This document shows positions 39,915 through 49,147 of a stretch of 64,000 nt of DNA, piece after piece. Origin of the DNA: Pseudomonadota bacterium (GTDB lineage: Bacteria; Pseudomonadota; Gammaproteobacteria; Acidiferrobacterales; Acidiferrobacteraceae); contig JAJYDN010000003.1 of NCBI GenBank assembly GCA_021777535.1, positions 1 through 64,000 of the forward strand, read 5' to 3'. A program made the translations under genes and the position numbers. The stretch's first letter is position 1. Every line of letters starts with the position of its first letter. The notes under the pieces are model-generated. The model did no database searches. It was not told where the DNA came from and saw only the letters and a program-made list of their open reading frames with translations.

Positions 39915-40808
39915 ATGGCCGCCGACGGGGACCTGATCGACCGGTTCCTGGATGTGGTATGGGCGGATGAAGGCCTGCGGGCGGCGAGTGTGGCGGCCTA
40001 CGGAGCGGACATGCGCGCCTTTGCCGCCCATGCCGCGAGGCGAGGCCGCAGTCTCACGGAAGTGGGCCGTGACGATATCACGGCTTATCTGGCAGCCGAG
40101 GTGGCTGCGGGGCGGCGGCCGCGCACGACTGCGCGCAGGCTGTCGAGCCTGCGCCGCTTCTATTCTTACCTGATGCGCCGCCAGGAGATCGCGTGCGATC
40201 CCACCGACGGCATCGAGGGCCCACGTACCGGTCTCAATCTCCCCCGTTCATTGAGTGAAGAAGATGTCGGGCGCCTTCTGGAGGCGCCGGATGCCCATGA
40301 CGCGGAAGGTTTGCGGGATCGCGCCATGCTGGAGGTCCTGTACGCAACGGGCTTGCGCGTCTCCGAGCTCGTGCACCTAAAGACGCATGAGGTCGACCGT
40401 TTGGCCGGCGTCGTGCGGGTGATGGGCAAGGGGGGCAAGGAACGGCTGGTGCCGCTCGGCGAAGAGGCGCTCGTCTGGCTCGACCGCTACATGCGGGAGG
40501 CGCGGCCTGCGCTGACGGGCGCGACCGGGACCAACGGGCTCTTTCTCACCCGGCGCGCGGCGCCGATGACCCGGCAGGCATTCTGGTACAACATCAAGCG
40601 ATACGCGATGAAGGCGGGGATCGGCGTGCCGTTGTCACCGCATACCCTGCGCCACGCCTTTGCCACCCATCTCATCGACCACGGGGCCGACCTGCGCGCC
40701 GTGCAGATGCTGCTCGGGCATGCAGACCTTTCTACCACGCAGATCTATACGCATGTGGCGCGGGAGCGGCTCAAGCGTTTCCACCAGAAGCATCATCCGC
40801 GCGGCTGA
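39915..40808 (+). CDS. xerD: Site-specific tyrosine recombinase XerD
   Basis: 297 residues. N-terminal SAM-like DNA-binding domain, then the catalytic domain with R (ATGLRVSELV), K (GKGGKERLVPLG), HxxR (SPHTLRHAFATHL), H (LGHADLSTTQIYTHV) and the tyrosine nucleophile in IYTHV. Length and sequence match XerD rather than XerC. It resolves chromosome dimers at dif. The gene may be co-transcribed with rplS. Confidence 0.93.
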   Translation: MAADGDLIDRFLDVVWADEGLRAASVAAYGADMRAFAAHAARRGRSLTEVGRDDITAYLAAEVAAGRRPRTTARRLSSLRRFYSYLMRRQEIACDPTDGIEGPRTGLNLPRSLSEEDVGRLLEAPDAHDAEGLRDRAMLEVLYATGLRVSELVHLKTHEVDRLAGVVRVMGKGGKERLVPLGEEALVWLDRYMREARPALTGATGTNGLFLTRRAAPMTRQAFWYNIKRYAMKAGIGVPLSPHTLRHAFATHLIDHGADLRAVQMLLGHADLSTTQIYTHVARERLKRFHQKHHPRG

Positions 40809-40815
40809 GCCGCCG

Positions 40816-41541
40816 TCAGGCGAAATCGCTTGTGAGGCTGCGGGATTCGGTATCCTGCTGCTCGATCAGGAAAGCCTCGCCGCGGGAGGGCTGGGTATAA
40901 CCGAGGATCGCAGCCGTCTGGCGCACAACCGCCCGCCAGTTGATGTGCCGGACGCGGCGCCGGAGGATCTCGGTCAAGTCGTCGCGGAGCGATTTTTCTT
41001 CCCGTTTCAGCAGGGACAGGGAGTAGTAATGGTCGGCGCACAGATACCCGAATACCAGGGTCACGGCCTCCATGAGGGTCGCCGGTGGACTCATGAGGAG
41101 GGCGCCGGCCAGGCTCGCTGCGGCCGCCGCGCCCATGGAGCGCCCCTGGCGGCGTGAATGGTGGTGCGCGAAGACGTTTTCTTCGAGTGCCGCGCGCAAC
41201 TGCCGTTCACGCTCTTCGCTTGCGCGGACATGCACATCGTGGAAATGGCGGATGATGCGCAAAAGCTGTAACAGCCGGTCGCTATGCGTGTCCTTCGTGA
41301 TGCCGCAGTGGGCCAGATCCTGCCGGCGCGCCAGCGCAAAATCATCGAAGGTGTACGTGCAATCGAATTCGGCGGCCCGGTCGATAAGATTGTGGCTGAG
41401 ATAACGGAACTCGAGAATCTCGGAGACCGGAATGGGAAACCGTAAACTGATGAGTCCGCGATAAAAGAATGGAAACGTCTCAGGTGACGCAGCCGCGACC
41501 TTTGCCAGATGATCCGAAAGTACCCGTTCGCGAGATTCCAT
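40816..41541 (-). CDS. Hypothetical protein with a possible membrane hairpin
   Basis: 241 residues, no recognised family. A histidine-rich segment HHHSRRQGR lies before an alanine/serine hydrophobic stretch (SMGAAAAASLAGALLM), then LMEAVTLVFGYLCADHYY, suggesting two short membrane helices near residues 140-185. The rest is helical and charged. AGGAAGCC before the ATG supports translation. Convergent with xerD; divergent from the patatin gene. Confidence 0.6.
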   Translation of the reverse strand: MESRERVLSDHLAKVAAASPETFPFFYRGLISLRFPIPVSEILEFRYLSHNLIDRAAEFDCTYTFDDFALARRQDLAHCGITKDTHSDRLLQLLRIIRHFHDVHVRASEERERQLRAALEENVFAHHHSRRQGRSMGAAAAASLAGALLMSPPATLMEAVTLVFGYLCADHYYSLSLLKREEKSLRDDLTEILRRRVRHINWRAVVRQTAAILGYTQPSRGEAFLIEQQDTESRSLTSDFA

Positions 41542-41613
41542 GGCTTCCTAGTTCCTGGGGCGGATGGACAAGGCTCCTAAACTGGACCCTATTGTAGCAT
41601 CAGATGGGGGGTT

Positions 41614-41643
41614 TTGTGCATGCGGTGGCCAATCCGGTACACT
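41614..41643 (+). promoter_or_regulatory. Promoter for the patatin-like gene
   Basis: TTGTGC (-35) and TACACT (-10) separated by 18 bases, with the ATG 20 bases after the -10 and a GGAGG ribosome site between. A standard sigma-70 layout. Confidence 0.55.
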
Positions 41644-41662
41644 AAAGCCCGGAGGATCTCGC

Positions 41663-42682
41663 ATGCAGCCATCCGGGATCGTGTTGGCGCTCGGTGCGGG
41701 CGGGGCGCGCGGACTTGCTCACATAGGCGTCCTGCAGGTGCTGGCAGAGCAGGATATCCCAGTCAGGGCAATAGCGGGCTCAAGTATCGGGGCGCAGGTG
41801 GGCGCGCTGTATGCGCGCCTCGGGGATCCCGCGCAGATTGCGCGGATCGCGATGGGGGTCGACTGGAAGCAGACCCTGCAGCTGTTCCTGCCGGACCTGG
41901 GATCCGGCGGCTTGTCCTCCGGCCGCAAGATCATGGAATTCCTCCAGACGCATCTGGGCGCGGCGCGCATCGAGGATCTGACGCTCCCCTATACGGCGGT
42001 GGCGACGGATCTCCATAGCGGCGAAGAGGTGTTGCTGCGCCGCGGCAGGGTCGTGGACGCCGTGCGGGCCAGTATCTCGCTGCCGGGGCTGCTGAGCCCG
42101 TTCCTGCACGGCGAGCGGCTGCTCGTCGATGGCGGTATCGTCAACCCGGTCCCCTTTGACGTCGCCCGCGCACTGTATGGCGGTCCCGTGGTGGCGGTCG
42201 CCGTCCATCAGGGTGCGCGCGGTCTTTCGGCAAGCGAGATGACACCCGTGCCACCACCTTCGTGGCGGACACAGCTCCGGCGTTTCCTCGATCAGCCCTG
42301 GACCCATCATGCGGGCCCCGTCCGGCAGTGGCTGGAAGAGCAGCTCGCGACACCGTCCGTGCAGGACGAGCACGTGAATGACTGGCGTCCCCGCCACGTG
42401 CTCACGCAGGCGGTAAACATCGCGCAGGCGCAGATGGTGCGGTTGCGCCTGCAAAGCATCCCGCCGGATCTCTATCTGATGCCGGATGTCGATGCGCTGG
42501 GGCCGCTCGAATTCTACCGGGCGCGCGAAGCGATTGCCGCCGGCCGTGCCGCGGCGCTCGAGCAGTTGGCGGATTTGTTCGCGCTTGCACACCGGCGGCC
42601 GGAGGCCTACGGGGCTCCTGGCACGGTTCCGCGTGTGCCGATGGGCGGTCCGGTGCCACCAATCGACGCGGACAATCCCTGA
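41663..42682 (+). CDS. Patatin-like phospholipase (RssA-like)
   Basis: 339 residues. The oxyanion hole LGAGGARG (residues about 10-17), nucleophile elbow GSSIG (serine 41) and the dyad aspartate in LVDGG near 156 are all present. Such proteins hydrolyse acyl lipids. ATG 41663 was chosen for its GGAGG site; a frame extending upstream to 41564 lacks homology. Confidence 0.9.
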   Translation: MQPSGIVLALGAGGARGLAHIGVLQVLAEQDIPVRAIAGSSIGAQVGALYARLGDPAQIARIAMGVDWKQTLQLFLPDLGSGGLSSGRKIMEFLQTHLGAARIEDLTLPYTAVATDLHSGEEVLLRRGRVVDAVRASISLPGLLSPFLHGERLLVDGGIVNPVPFDVARALYGGPVVAVAVHQGARGLSASEMTPVPPPSWRTQLRRFLDQPWTHHAGPVRQWLEEQLATPSVQDEHVNDWRPRHVLTQAVNIAQAQMVRLRLQSIPPDLYLMPDVDALGPLEFYRAREAIAAGRAAALEQLADLFALAHRRPEAYGAPGTVPRVPMGGPVPPIDADNP

Positions 42683-42706
42683 GCTGTCGCAAATACCGCG
42701 GCCCGG

Positions 42707-44689
42707 TCAGTCCTGCAAGAGCCCGCGCAGGCCGGCAATGTGCGTGGCCCCGCGCTGCTGGCGCTCTTCGGCGCTCGGCTCCTCGCGTCCGTCCCATACC
42801 AGGTCTTCCGGCGGTATTTCGCCCAGAAAGCGGCTGGGACTCGTTTCGAGGATCTCGCCCTGGCGCCGCCGCCGGCTGGCGTAACTGAGTGTCAGCGTAA
42901 GACGCGCACGCGTCATGCCGACATAGGCGAGGCGGCGCTCTTCTTCGAGGCCGTCGCCGCCGAGTGAAGCGTGATGCGGGAGGATGTCCTCCTCCACGCC
43001 GGCCAGGAAGACATGCGGGAACTCGAGGCCCTTGGCGGCATGCAGGGTCATCAGGCGGACACCGGTATCGTCCGTGTTTTCACCGTCTCCCATGCCGGCC
43101 AAGATCATGTGGGACACGACTTCGCCGAGGTCGCGGCCCGCCTCCTCGCGGCTGATGTGGTCTACGAAACCCAGAAATTCCTGCAGCGTCTCGATGCGGC
43201 GCCGGGCGGCGCGGCCATCTTCGTGGATCTGCACGATGTGCTCTTCGTAGGCGATTTCCGCGAGCAGCTCCCGCAGGACCGCCCCGGCGGGCCGGCCGGT
43301 GGCCTTGTCGCGCATGCCATCCATGAGGACGGCAAAGGCGCGGAGGGCGGCGGCCTGCTGGGAGGACAGGGTGCTGGCAAGACCGAGTTCATGGCAGCAG
43401 GCGAGCAGCGGCTGCTGGCGCCGTTCGGCGTATTGGCGCAGGCGCTCGATGGTGGCCGTGCCTATTTCCCGTTTGGGCACGTTGCAAATGCGCAGAAACG
43501 CGGCATTGTCCGCGGGATTGTGCAGCAAGCGCAGGTAGGCGATGGCGTCGCGCACTTCGACCCGGTCGAAAAACGAGGTGCCGCCGGTGAGCACATACGG
43601 GATGCGGTGCTCGCGCAGGACCTGCTCGAAGGGGCGCGCCTGATGATTGCTGCGGTAGAGGATGGTGTAGTCAGCGAATTCCCCCTTGCGTGTGAATTTG
43701 TCGTGCAAGAGGCGCATGACGACGCGTTCGGCCTCGTGGACCTCATCACGCGAGACGAGTACGCGGATGGGATCGCCAAAGCCCAGGGCGCTCCACAGCC
43801 GTTTCGGAAAGAGGTGCGGATTGTTGTCGATGACGGCGTTGGCGGCTTTCAGGATGCGGCCGGTGGACCGGTAGTTCTGCTCGAGCTTGATGACGGCCAG
43901 ATCGGGATAATCCTGGACGAGGCGGCGCAGGTTCTCGGGACGCGCGCCGCGCCAGGAGTAGACGGACTGATCATCGTCGCCCACGGCCGTGAAGGCTTCG
44001 CCTGCGAGCGCGCGTGCCAGGCGATACTGGCCATCGTTCGTATCCTGATACTCATCGACCAGCAGGTAGCGCAGCTGTTCCCGCCAGCGCGCCCGGGCAC
44101 CCGCGTCTTCGGCAAGGAGTTGCGCGGGCTTCAGGATGAGATCATCCAGATCGACCGCATTGTAGGCGCGCAGCTGTTCCTGGTAGGCGTGGTAGATGGC
44201 GCCTTCCGCGGGCGCCTCCAGACAGGCGGTGGCGGGCTCGACTGCCGCATCCTTCCACGCGCGCAACCGCGCATGGACGGTTTCGTAATCCCTGTCCGAA
44301 CCCGCGTGCGTCCGGCACAAATCCTTGATTACCGCCTCGGTGTCGTGGGGGTCAAGCAGCGTGAAGCCGGGACGCAAGCCAAGCGCCTCCCATTCGGCGC
44401 GCATGATCTTGAGACCGAGGGCATGGAAGGTCAGCACCGTGAGGCCACGGCGTTTCGGCGCCGGCACCAGGGCGGCGACCCGCTCGCGCATCTCGCGGGC
44501 CGCCTTATTGGTGAAGGTGACGGCGGCAATGTGTTCTGCATCATATCCGCCGCCCGTGAGGAGATGGGCGATCTTGCGGGCGATGACGGTCGTCTTGCCG
44601 CTGCCAGCACCCGCCAGGACCAGCAGGGGGCGGTCGATCAGGGCCACGGCTTGGCGTTGCGGTTCGTTCAGGCCCTGCAGGTATTCCAT
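42707..44689 (-). CDS. rep: ATP-dependent DNA helicase Rep
   Basis: 660 residues, UvrD/Rep superfamily 1A. Walker A AGAGSGKTTV near residue 28, VDEYQDTN (motif II), GDDDQSVYSWRGA (III), NYRSTGRI (IV), and VRLMTLHAAKGLEFPHV (V). Length and C-terminus (LVWDGREE and following) match Rep. The start is ATG 44689; the frame continues upstream without homology. Convergent with the patatin-like gene. Confidence 0.95.
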   Translation of the reverse strand: MEYLQGLNEPQRQAVALIDRPLLVLAGAGSGKTTVIARKIAHLLTGGGYDAEHIAAVTFTNKAAREMRERVAALVPAPKRRGLTVLTFHALGLKIMRAEWEALGLRPGFTLLDPHDTEAVIKDLCRTHAGSDRDYETVHARLRAWKDAAVEPATACLEAPAEGAIYHAYQEQLRAYNAVDLDDLILKPAQLLAEDAGARARWREQLRYLLVDEYQDTNDGQYRLARALAGEAFTAVGDDDQSVYSWRGARPENLRRLVQDYPDLAVIKLEQNYRSTGRILKAANAVIDNNPHLFPKRLWSALGFGDPIRVLVSRDEVHEAERVVMRLLHDKFTRKGEFADYTILYRSNHQARPFEQVLREHRIPYVLTGGTSFFDRVEVRDAIAYLRLLHNPADNAAFLRICNVPKREIGTATIERLRQYAERRQQPLLACCHELGLASTLSSQQAAALRAFAVLMDGMRDKATGRPAGAVLRELLAEIAYEEHIVQIHEDGRAARRRIETLQEFLGFVDHISREEAGRDLGEVVSHMILAGMGDGENTDDTGVRLMTLHAAKGLEFPHVFLAGVEEDILPHHASLGGDGLEEERRLAYVGMTRARLTLTLSYASRRRRQGEILETSPSRFLGEIPPEDLVWDGREEPSAEERQQRGATHIAGLRGLLQD

Positions 44690-44975
44690 CGGCCGCAGTC
44701 TACAAGGTCTGCCGGGCGCCCGCCACGCTTGACAGCGGGGTGGTTGGGGGTTTCGGCTCCGGCACGGGCCATGCCAGAGACCGCGCGCCCGTAAGCCCCC
44801 GTGCGCCAAGACGCCGTGGTTGCCAATGCGCAGGAGCAGTCCCGGTGCGGGCGTACTTCCGGTGCGCGGCCCCGCTGCCGAGAAAACAGGGCCGCCATGG
44901 CCCGGGCACCGGGAAGGGAGGCGGGAGCTTGGCGTCCGCCTTGCGTACTGGCCTGTCGCATCTGTGCGCAAAAAC
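44690..44975. other. Gap between otsA 3' end and rep start
   Basis: 286 GC-rich bases with no gene. On the minus strand GGGCC-ATGGC-GGCCC followed by TGTTTTC could be a weak terminator for otsA. No clear promoter for rep was identified. Confidence 0.35.
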
Positions 44976-46469
44976 CTAAAGGGATATCGCTTCAGTGTGC
45001 GGAACGTATTCCTCGGGCGCCGGAAAATCGCTGAGATCCCGGGCGATGGCGGCCTGCAGGAAGGAGTCCACCCACCAGAATATGTCGTAATCGCGTACCG
45101 ACCGGCGCATCTTGTGCATGCGCGCGCGGCGTTCATCCGTGGGCATCTGTACCGCGCGGTGGATGGCCTCGGCGACTTCCTCGACGTTATAGGGATTGAC
45201 GAGCAGCGCGCCCTTCTGGAGTTGCGCGGCGGCCCCTGCGAATTCGCTCAGGATGAGCGCGCTGTCGCGCTCGGAACTTGCCGCGCAGAATTCCTTGCAG
45301 ACGAGGTTCATGCCGTCTTTCAGGGGGGTGATGAGGGCGATCTCGCAGGCACGGTAATAGGCAAGGAGCTCGGTGCGGTTGAGACTGCGGAATATGTAGT
45401 GGATCGGCACCCATCCCGATTGGGTGAACTGGCCGTTGATCTCGCCTACGAGCCGCTCGAGGTCCATTTTCAGCATGTGGTATTTGGGGATGTCTTCGCG
45501 GCTTGGCACGACGACCTGGATCAGCGTCACCCGGTGGTGGAGTTCGGGAAAGCGCTGCAGGGCGTTGCGGAAGGCCTCGAAGCGATGACAGACGCCCTTG
45601 GTGTAGTCGAGGCGGTCGATCCCGAGCAGCACCTGGCGTCCGGGCAGGTCTTCGTGCAGGTGGTTGGCCGTGCGCACCACGGTCTCCGATTGGCCTTCCT
45701 GGGCGAACTCGTGGAAGTCGATGCCGATCGGGAACGTGCCGACCCGAACCTCGCGCGAACCGACGCGCACCGTGATCACCTGGCCCTTGCCGCTGATGCT
45801 GAGGTCAGGGGCGATGAGGCGCAGGCATTGCAGGAAATTGCGCCGGTCGCGCAGGGTCTGGAAACCGATCAGGTCGTACTCGAGGAGTGCGCGCAGCAAA
45901 GGAAACCGCCAGGGCAGTTTCATGTAGATGTCCAGAGGCGGAAACGGGATATGCAGAAAGAAGCCCATGCGGGCGCTCATGCCAAGGGCCCGGAGTTCGC
46001 GTCCCACATTCATCAGTTGGTAGTCATGGACCCATATGAAATCGTCGGCGCGGGCATTCTCCGTTATGACCTGCGCAAAGCGGCGGTTGACCTTCTGGTA
46101 GGCGTCCCAGTACCGCGGTTCGAAGTTGCAGTGGGACTGGAGGTCATGAAAGAGGGGCCAGATCACCTCGTTCGAAAAGCCGTGATAGAAATCATCGCGC
46201 TCGGCCGCCCCGAAGGTTACGGGTTTCAGCGTGTAGCCGGAATCGCGCGTCGCCTGGCGCAGCAGCTGCGAGAGCAAAGGCGCCTCGCCTTCCACCACGC
46301 CGGGCCAGCCGATCCAGGTGCCGCCCCGGTTACGCAACACGGGCGCCAGTGCGCCTACCAGGCCGCCGGATCCCGGCCGGAAAATCCAGCGGCCGTCTTC
46401 GTGTTTCAGGATCACGGGCAGCCGGTTCGAAACGACGATGAGGCGATGAGACGGATGGGCGTGCGTCAT
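44976..46469 (-). CDS. otsA: Trehalose-6-phosphate synthase
   Basis: 497 residues, GT20 family. LIVVSNRLPV opens the protein, GGLVGALAPVL is the N-terminal loop, and WVHDYQLMNVG, RVGTFPIGID, LGIDRLDYTKG and TPLKDGMNLVCKEF follow. It makes trehalose-6-phosphate from UDP-glucose and glucose-6-phosphate. ATG 46469 follows GAGGAGACC. A 369-base gap separates it from otsB on the same strand, so it may have its own promoter. Confidence 0.97.
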   Translation of the reverse strand: MTHAHPSHRLIVVSNRLPVILKHEDGRWIFRPGSGGLVGALAPVLRNRGGTWIGWPGVVEGEAPLLSQLLRQATRDSGYTLKPVTFGAAERDDFYHGFSNEVIWPLFHDLQSHCNFEPRYWDAYQKVNRRFAQVITENARADDFIWVHDYQLMNVGRELRALGMSARMGFFLHIPFPPLDIYMKLPWRFPLLRALLEYDLIGFQTLRDRRNFLQCLRLIAPDLSISGKGQVITVRVGSREVRVGTFPIGIDFHEFAQEGQSETVVRTANHLHEDLPGRQVLLGIDRLDYTKGVCHRFEAFRNALQRFPELHHRVTLIQVVVPSREDIPKYHMLKMDLERLVGEINGQFTQSGWVPIHYIFRSLNRTELLAYYRACEIALITPLKDGMNLVCKEFCAASSERDSALILSEFAGAAAQLQKGALLVNPYNVEEVAEAIHRAVQMPTDERRARMHKMRRSVRDYDIFWWVDSFLQAAIARDLSDFPAPEEYVPHTEAISL

Positions 46470-46838
46470 GTGGTCTCCTCGGTGTCGATCATGACCGCCT
46501 GGATGTGCGGCGGACATGCGATCGCGGATTTTCGGGCGGACACGGAGGCCGGCTGATGGCGAGATGTGTCCGGCGGATACGGGATATGATTCCCTGTGCC
46601 CGGATGGCCCGGGCCGCCAGCCTGCAATGTCCCAGGTGCGCCGAGTATGCGCGGGCCGGTAGTCCTTGACGCCTCCATCCTAGCCGTTCTTGGCGCATGA
46701 GGAAAGTCTGCGGTGAGGCCGGCCGCATCGATGGGGTGTGCGCAATCGGTTTTGGGCGGGATGAAACTGCCAGCAGGCAGGCTCTGGGCGCAGACGGTGG
46801 CAAAGATCCCGAAAGGCAGTGCGGGCAACAGACGGGGG
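46470..46838. other. Gap between otsB and otsA
   Basis: 369 bases with no supported gene; the open frames are compositional. On the minus strand CTGCC-TGCT-GGCAG followed by TTTC (46767-46780) is a weak terminator-like hairpin after otsB. An otsA promoter probably lies here but no strong -10/-35 pair stands out. Confidence 0.35.
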
Positions 46839-47621
46839 CTAGCGTGCGGGCAGCGGGCCTGCCTGTGTCCATGAAGAGAGGAATGCCAGCAGATCCCCGG
46901 GCGGACACAACCAGAGGTGCGCGCGGGTCGGGCGCAAGAGGGGGCGCACGAGTACGCCGAGCCCTTCCGGCGGCAGCGCGGCAAATGCGTCTTCGTCAGT
47001 GAGATCGTCGCCCAGATAAGCGACCGTGGCGCCCGCATGGCGCTCGAGCAACGCAACGAGCGCCGTGCCCTTGTTGATACCGCGTGTACGGAATTCGAAG
47101 CCGCCATCGAAGGGAATGCCGAGGAGCGTGGCGGGAAGGGACGGGAGGATCCCGTGCAGTTCCCGTTCGATGCGCGCGCGCAGCTCGGCGGATGCATCGC
47201 GCCAGTGGACGGCGATGGTACCGTGTTTGCGTTCGGCACATGCCAGAAGTCCGGCGCCCATGAGCTTGCGCTCGATGTGCGCGAGCGCAGAAAGGGCATC
47301 CGCCGGCAGCGGCAACTGGTGAATGCGGCCGTCGCGATCCCGATGTTCGTGACCGTGTGCACCGAAGATCTCGATATCGGTCCACGGCAGGCGGGCCGCC
47401 ATTTCGGCTGCGCCGCGGCCGGTTATGAAGGCGACGGTGGTGCCGGCGCCGATGATCTCCCGCAGTAGCGGTGCCACGCCCGGATAGAAGGCGGCTTTGT
47501 CGCGCGTGGGCGTGAAAGGCGCAAGCGTTCCATCGTAATCGAGAACGAGCAGGCGTTCGGCAGCACCCGCAAGGCGCGCAAGAAAGCGGCCGAGCGAATC
47601 TGCCGATGTGAGCTCCTGCAT
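46839..47621 (-). CDS. otsB: Trehalose-6-phosphate phosphatase
   Basis: 260 residues, HAD superfamily. The nucleophile aspartate is in LVLDYDGTLAPF (residues about 25-36). FITGRG and GIPFDGGFEFRTRGINKGTAL, then YLGDDLTDEDAF, complete the active site. It removes phosphate from OtsA's product to give trehalose. Start at ATG 47621 with GGAG nine bases upstream. Trehalose production suggests osmotic or desiccation protection. Confidence 0.95.
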   Translation of the reverse strand: MQELTSADSLGRFLARLAGAAERLLVLDYDGTLAPFTPTRDKAAFYPGVAPLLREIIGAGTTVAFITGRGAAEMAARLPWTDIEIFGAHGHEHRDRDGRIHQLPLPADALSALAHIERKLMGAGLLACAERKHGTIAVHWRDASAELRARIERELHGILPSLPATLLGIPFDGGFEFRTRGINKGTALVALLERHAGATVAYLGDDLTDEDAFAALPPEGLGVLVRPLLRPTRAHLWLCPPGDLLAFLSSWTQAGPLPAR

Positions 47622-47686
47622 GGACCGCGTCTCCCCGCGCCTGTTGGGCGTATCCCATTATACCGCAGCCCGGCGGGCGGCCCGAT

Positions 47687-47715
47687 TTGCGAAGCCGCGG
47701 CCAAGTCGCCATACT
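47687..47715 (+). promoter_or_regulatory. Promoter with near-leaderless start for dacB
   Basis: TTGCGA and CATACT separated by 17 bases, with the ATG seven bases after the -10. No Shine-Dalgarno is visible in the short leader. Confidence 0.5.
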
Positions 47716-47722
47716 GTCGCGC

Positions 47723-49138
47723 ATGCATCATCGTGTCCGCTTGCTCTTGCCTCTGCTGGCAGTCTTGGGTTCCCCTGTTTCCGCTCAAAGTCTGCCGCCG
47801 GCCATCCGTATCCTGTTGCAGCGCGCGCATGTGCCGCTTTCGGGTATCAGCATCTATGCGCGCGAGATCGGTCACCGCAAGCCGGTGCTCGCATTCAATG
47901 CAGAGGTGCCGCGTGATCCGGCCTCGGTGATGAAGCTCGTGACCGGGCTTGCCGGTCTGTATACCCTTGGGCCCGCTTTCCAGTGGACGACGGCGGCCTA
48001 TGCGCGGGGACCGGTGCGGGCGGGCGTGTTGCACGGCAATCTGTATCTGCGGGGCGAAGGGGACCCCTATCTCATCACGAAGTCCTTCTGGAACCTGTTG
48101 CACGGCCTGCGCCGGCTGGGTATCCGGCGGATCGATGGCAATGTGATCCTGGACGAGCGCTACCTGACCACGCCGTCGGCGCCACGCGGTTCTTTCGATG
48201 GTGATGTCGATAGGACGTACAACGTGCGGCCACAGGCGTTGCTGGTCAACTTTCAGGCAGTCGACTTCCGCTTTCTGCCGGGGCGGCGAACGGTGCGGGT
48301 CATTCCCGATCCGGATCCCACGACCCTCGCGGTGGTCGATCATGTGCGCCCAAGCGCGGGCCCATGCGGCGCATGGCGCGCGAATCTGCATCTGCGTATC
48401 CAGCGCGAACATGCGCGCAATGTGGCGATCTTTACGGGCGAGTATCCGCGTGCCTGCGGGATCCAGCATCTTTACCGGGTGACCGACAACAACCACCGCT
48501 ATATCGCCGGAGTCTTCCGCGAGTTGTGGCGCGAACAGGGTGGACAGTTCGCGGGCCAGGTGTTGCTGGGCGGCCGGCCCCCACGGACCAGGCTGCTCTA
48601 TCGTGTGCGGTCGCGGCCGTTTGCCGATGTGCTGCGCAGCATCGACAAGTACAGCAACAACGTCATGGGAGGGCTGCTGGTCATGACGCTCGGCGCGGTA
48701 CGCGAGGGGCCGCCTGGCACCAATGCGAAGGGCCTTCATGTGATCCGGGCGTGGCTGCGCGGTCACGGACTCATGCTGCCGGGCCTTGTGCTGCGCAATG
48801 GAGTAGGGCTGTCGCGGACCGATCGCATCACTGCGGCCGACGTCGGCCGGGTCCTTGCCTACGCCTACCGCGGCCGCTATATGCCCGAGTACGTCTCCTC
48901 GTTACCGATCGCGGGTGTTGACGGGACCCTGCGCTATCGGTTTGTCTATAGTCCGGTAAAGGGTCACCTGCATGCCAAGACCGGGACGCTGGACGGCGTG
49001 GACACGATCGCGGGCTATCTCCAGTCCGGCCGCCACCGCTACATCGTGGTCGTTTTGGAGAACTATCCGGGCGCGGACACGGAGCAGGGTTTTCAGGCCG
49101 AAGACGGCGTCGTCCAATGGTTATTTGTCCATCAGTAA
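47723..49138 (+). CDS. dacB: D-alanyl-D-alanine carboxypeptidase/endopeptidase (PBP4 type)
   Basis: 471 residues with a signal peptide (RLLLPLLAVLGSPVSAQ). Penicillin-binding motifs: SVMK (serine 68), SNN (serine 311) and KTG (lysine 419). The order and spacing match class C low-molecular-weight PBP4/DacB, which trims and cuts peptidoglycan cross-links in the periplasm. Together with ampD and ampE the window covers wall remodelling and recycling. Confidence 0.93.
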   Translation: MHHRVRLLLPLLAVLGSPVSAQSLPPAIRILLQRAHVPLSGISIYAREIGHRKPVLAFNAEVPRDPASVMKLVTGLAGLYTLGPAFQWTTAAYARGPVRAGVLHGNLYLRGEGDPYLITKSFWNLLHGLRRLGIRRIDGNVILDERYLTTPSAPRGSFDGDVDRTYNVRPQALLVNFQAVDFRFLPGRRTVRVIPDPDPTTLAVVDHVRPSAGPCGAWRANLHLRIQREHARNVAIFTGEYPRACGIQHLYRVTDNNHRYIAGVFRELWREQGGQFAGQVLLGGRPPRTRLLYRVRSRPFADVLRSIDKYSNNVMGGLLVMTLGAVREGPPGTNAKGLHVIRAWLRGHGLMLPGLVLRNGVGLSRTDRITAADVGRVLAYAYRGRYMPEYVSSLPIAGVDGTLRYRFVYSPVKGHLHAKTGTLDGVDTIAGYLQSGRHRYIVVVLENYPGADTEQGFQAEDGVVQWLFVHQ

Positions 49139-49147
49139 GAGGGTGCT

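Noticed and set aside
44860-44930. Hairpin-like GGGCC ... GGCCC near the otsA 3' end.
   Set aside because: Stem of five pairs and a poor T-run; too weak to list as a terminator.
46470-46838. Open frames covering the otsB-otsA gap on both strands.
   Set aside because: No domain, no good ribosome site and composition matching shadow frames.
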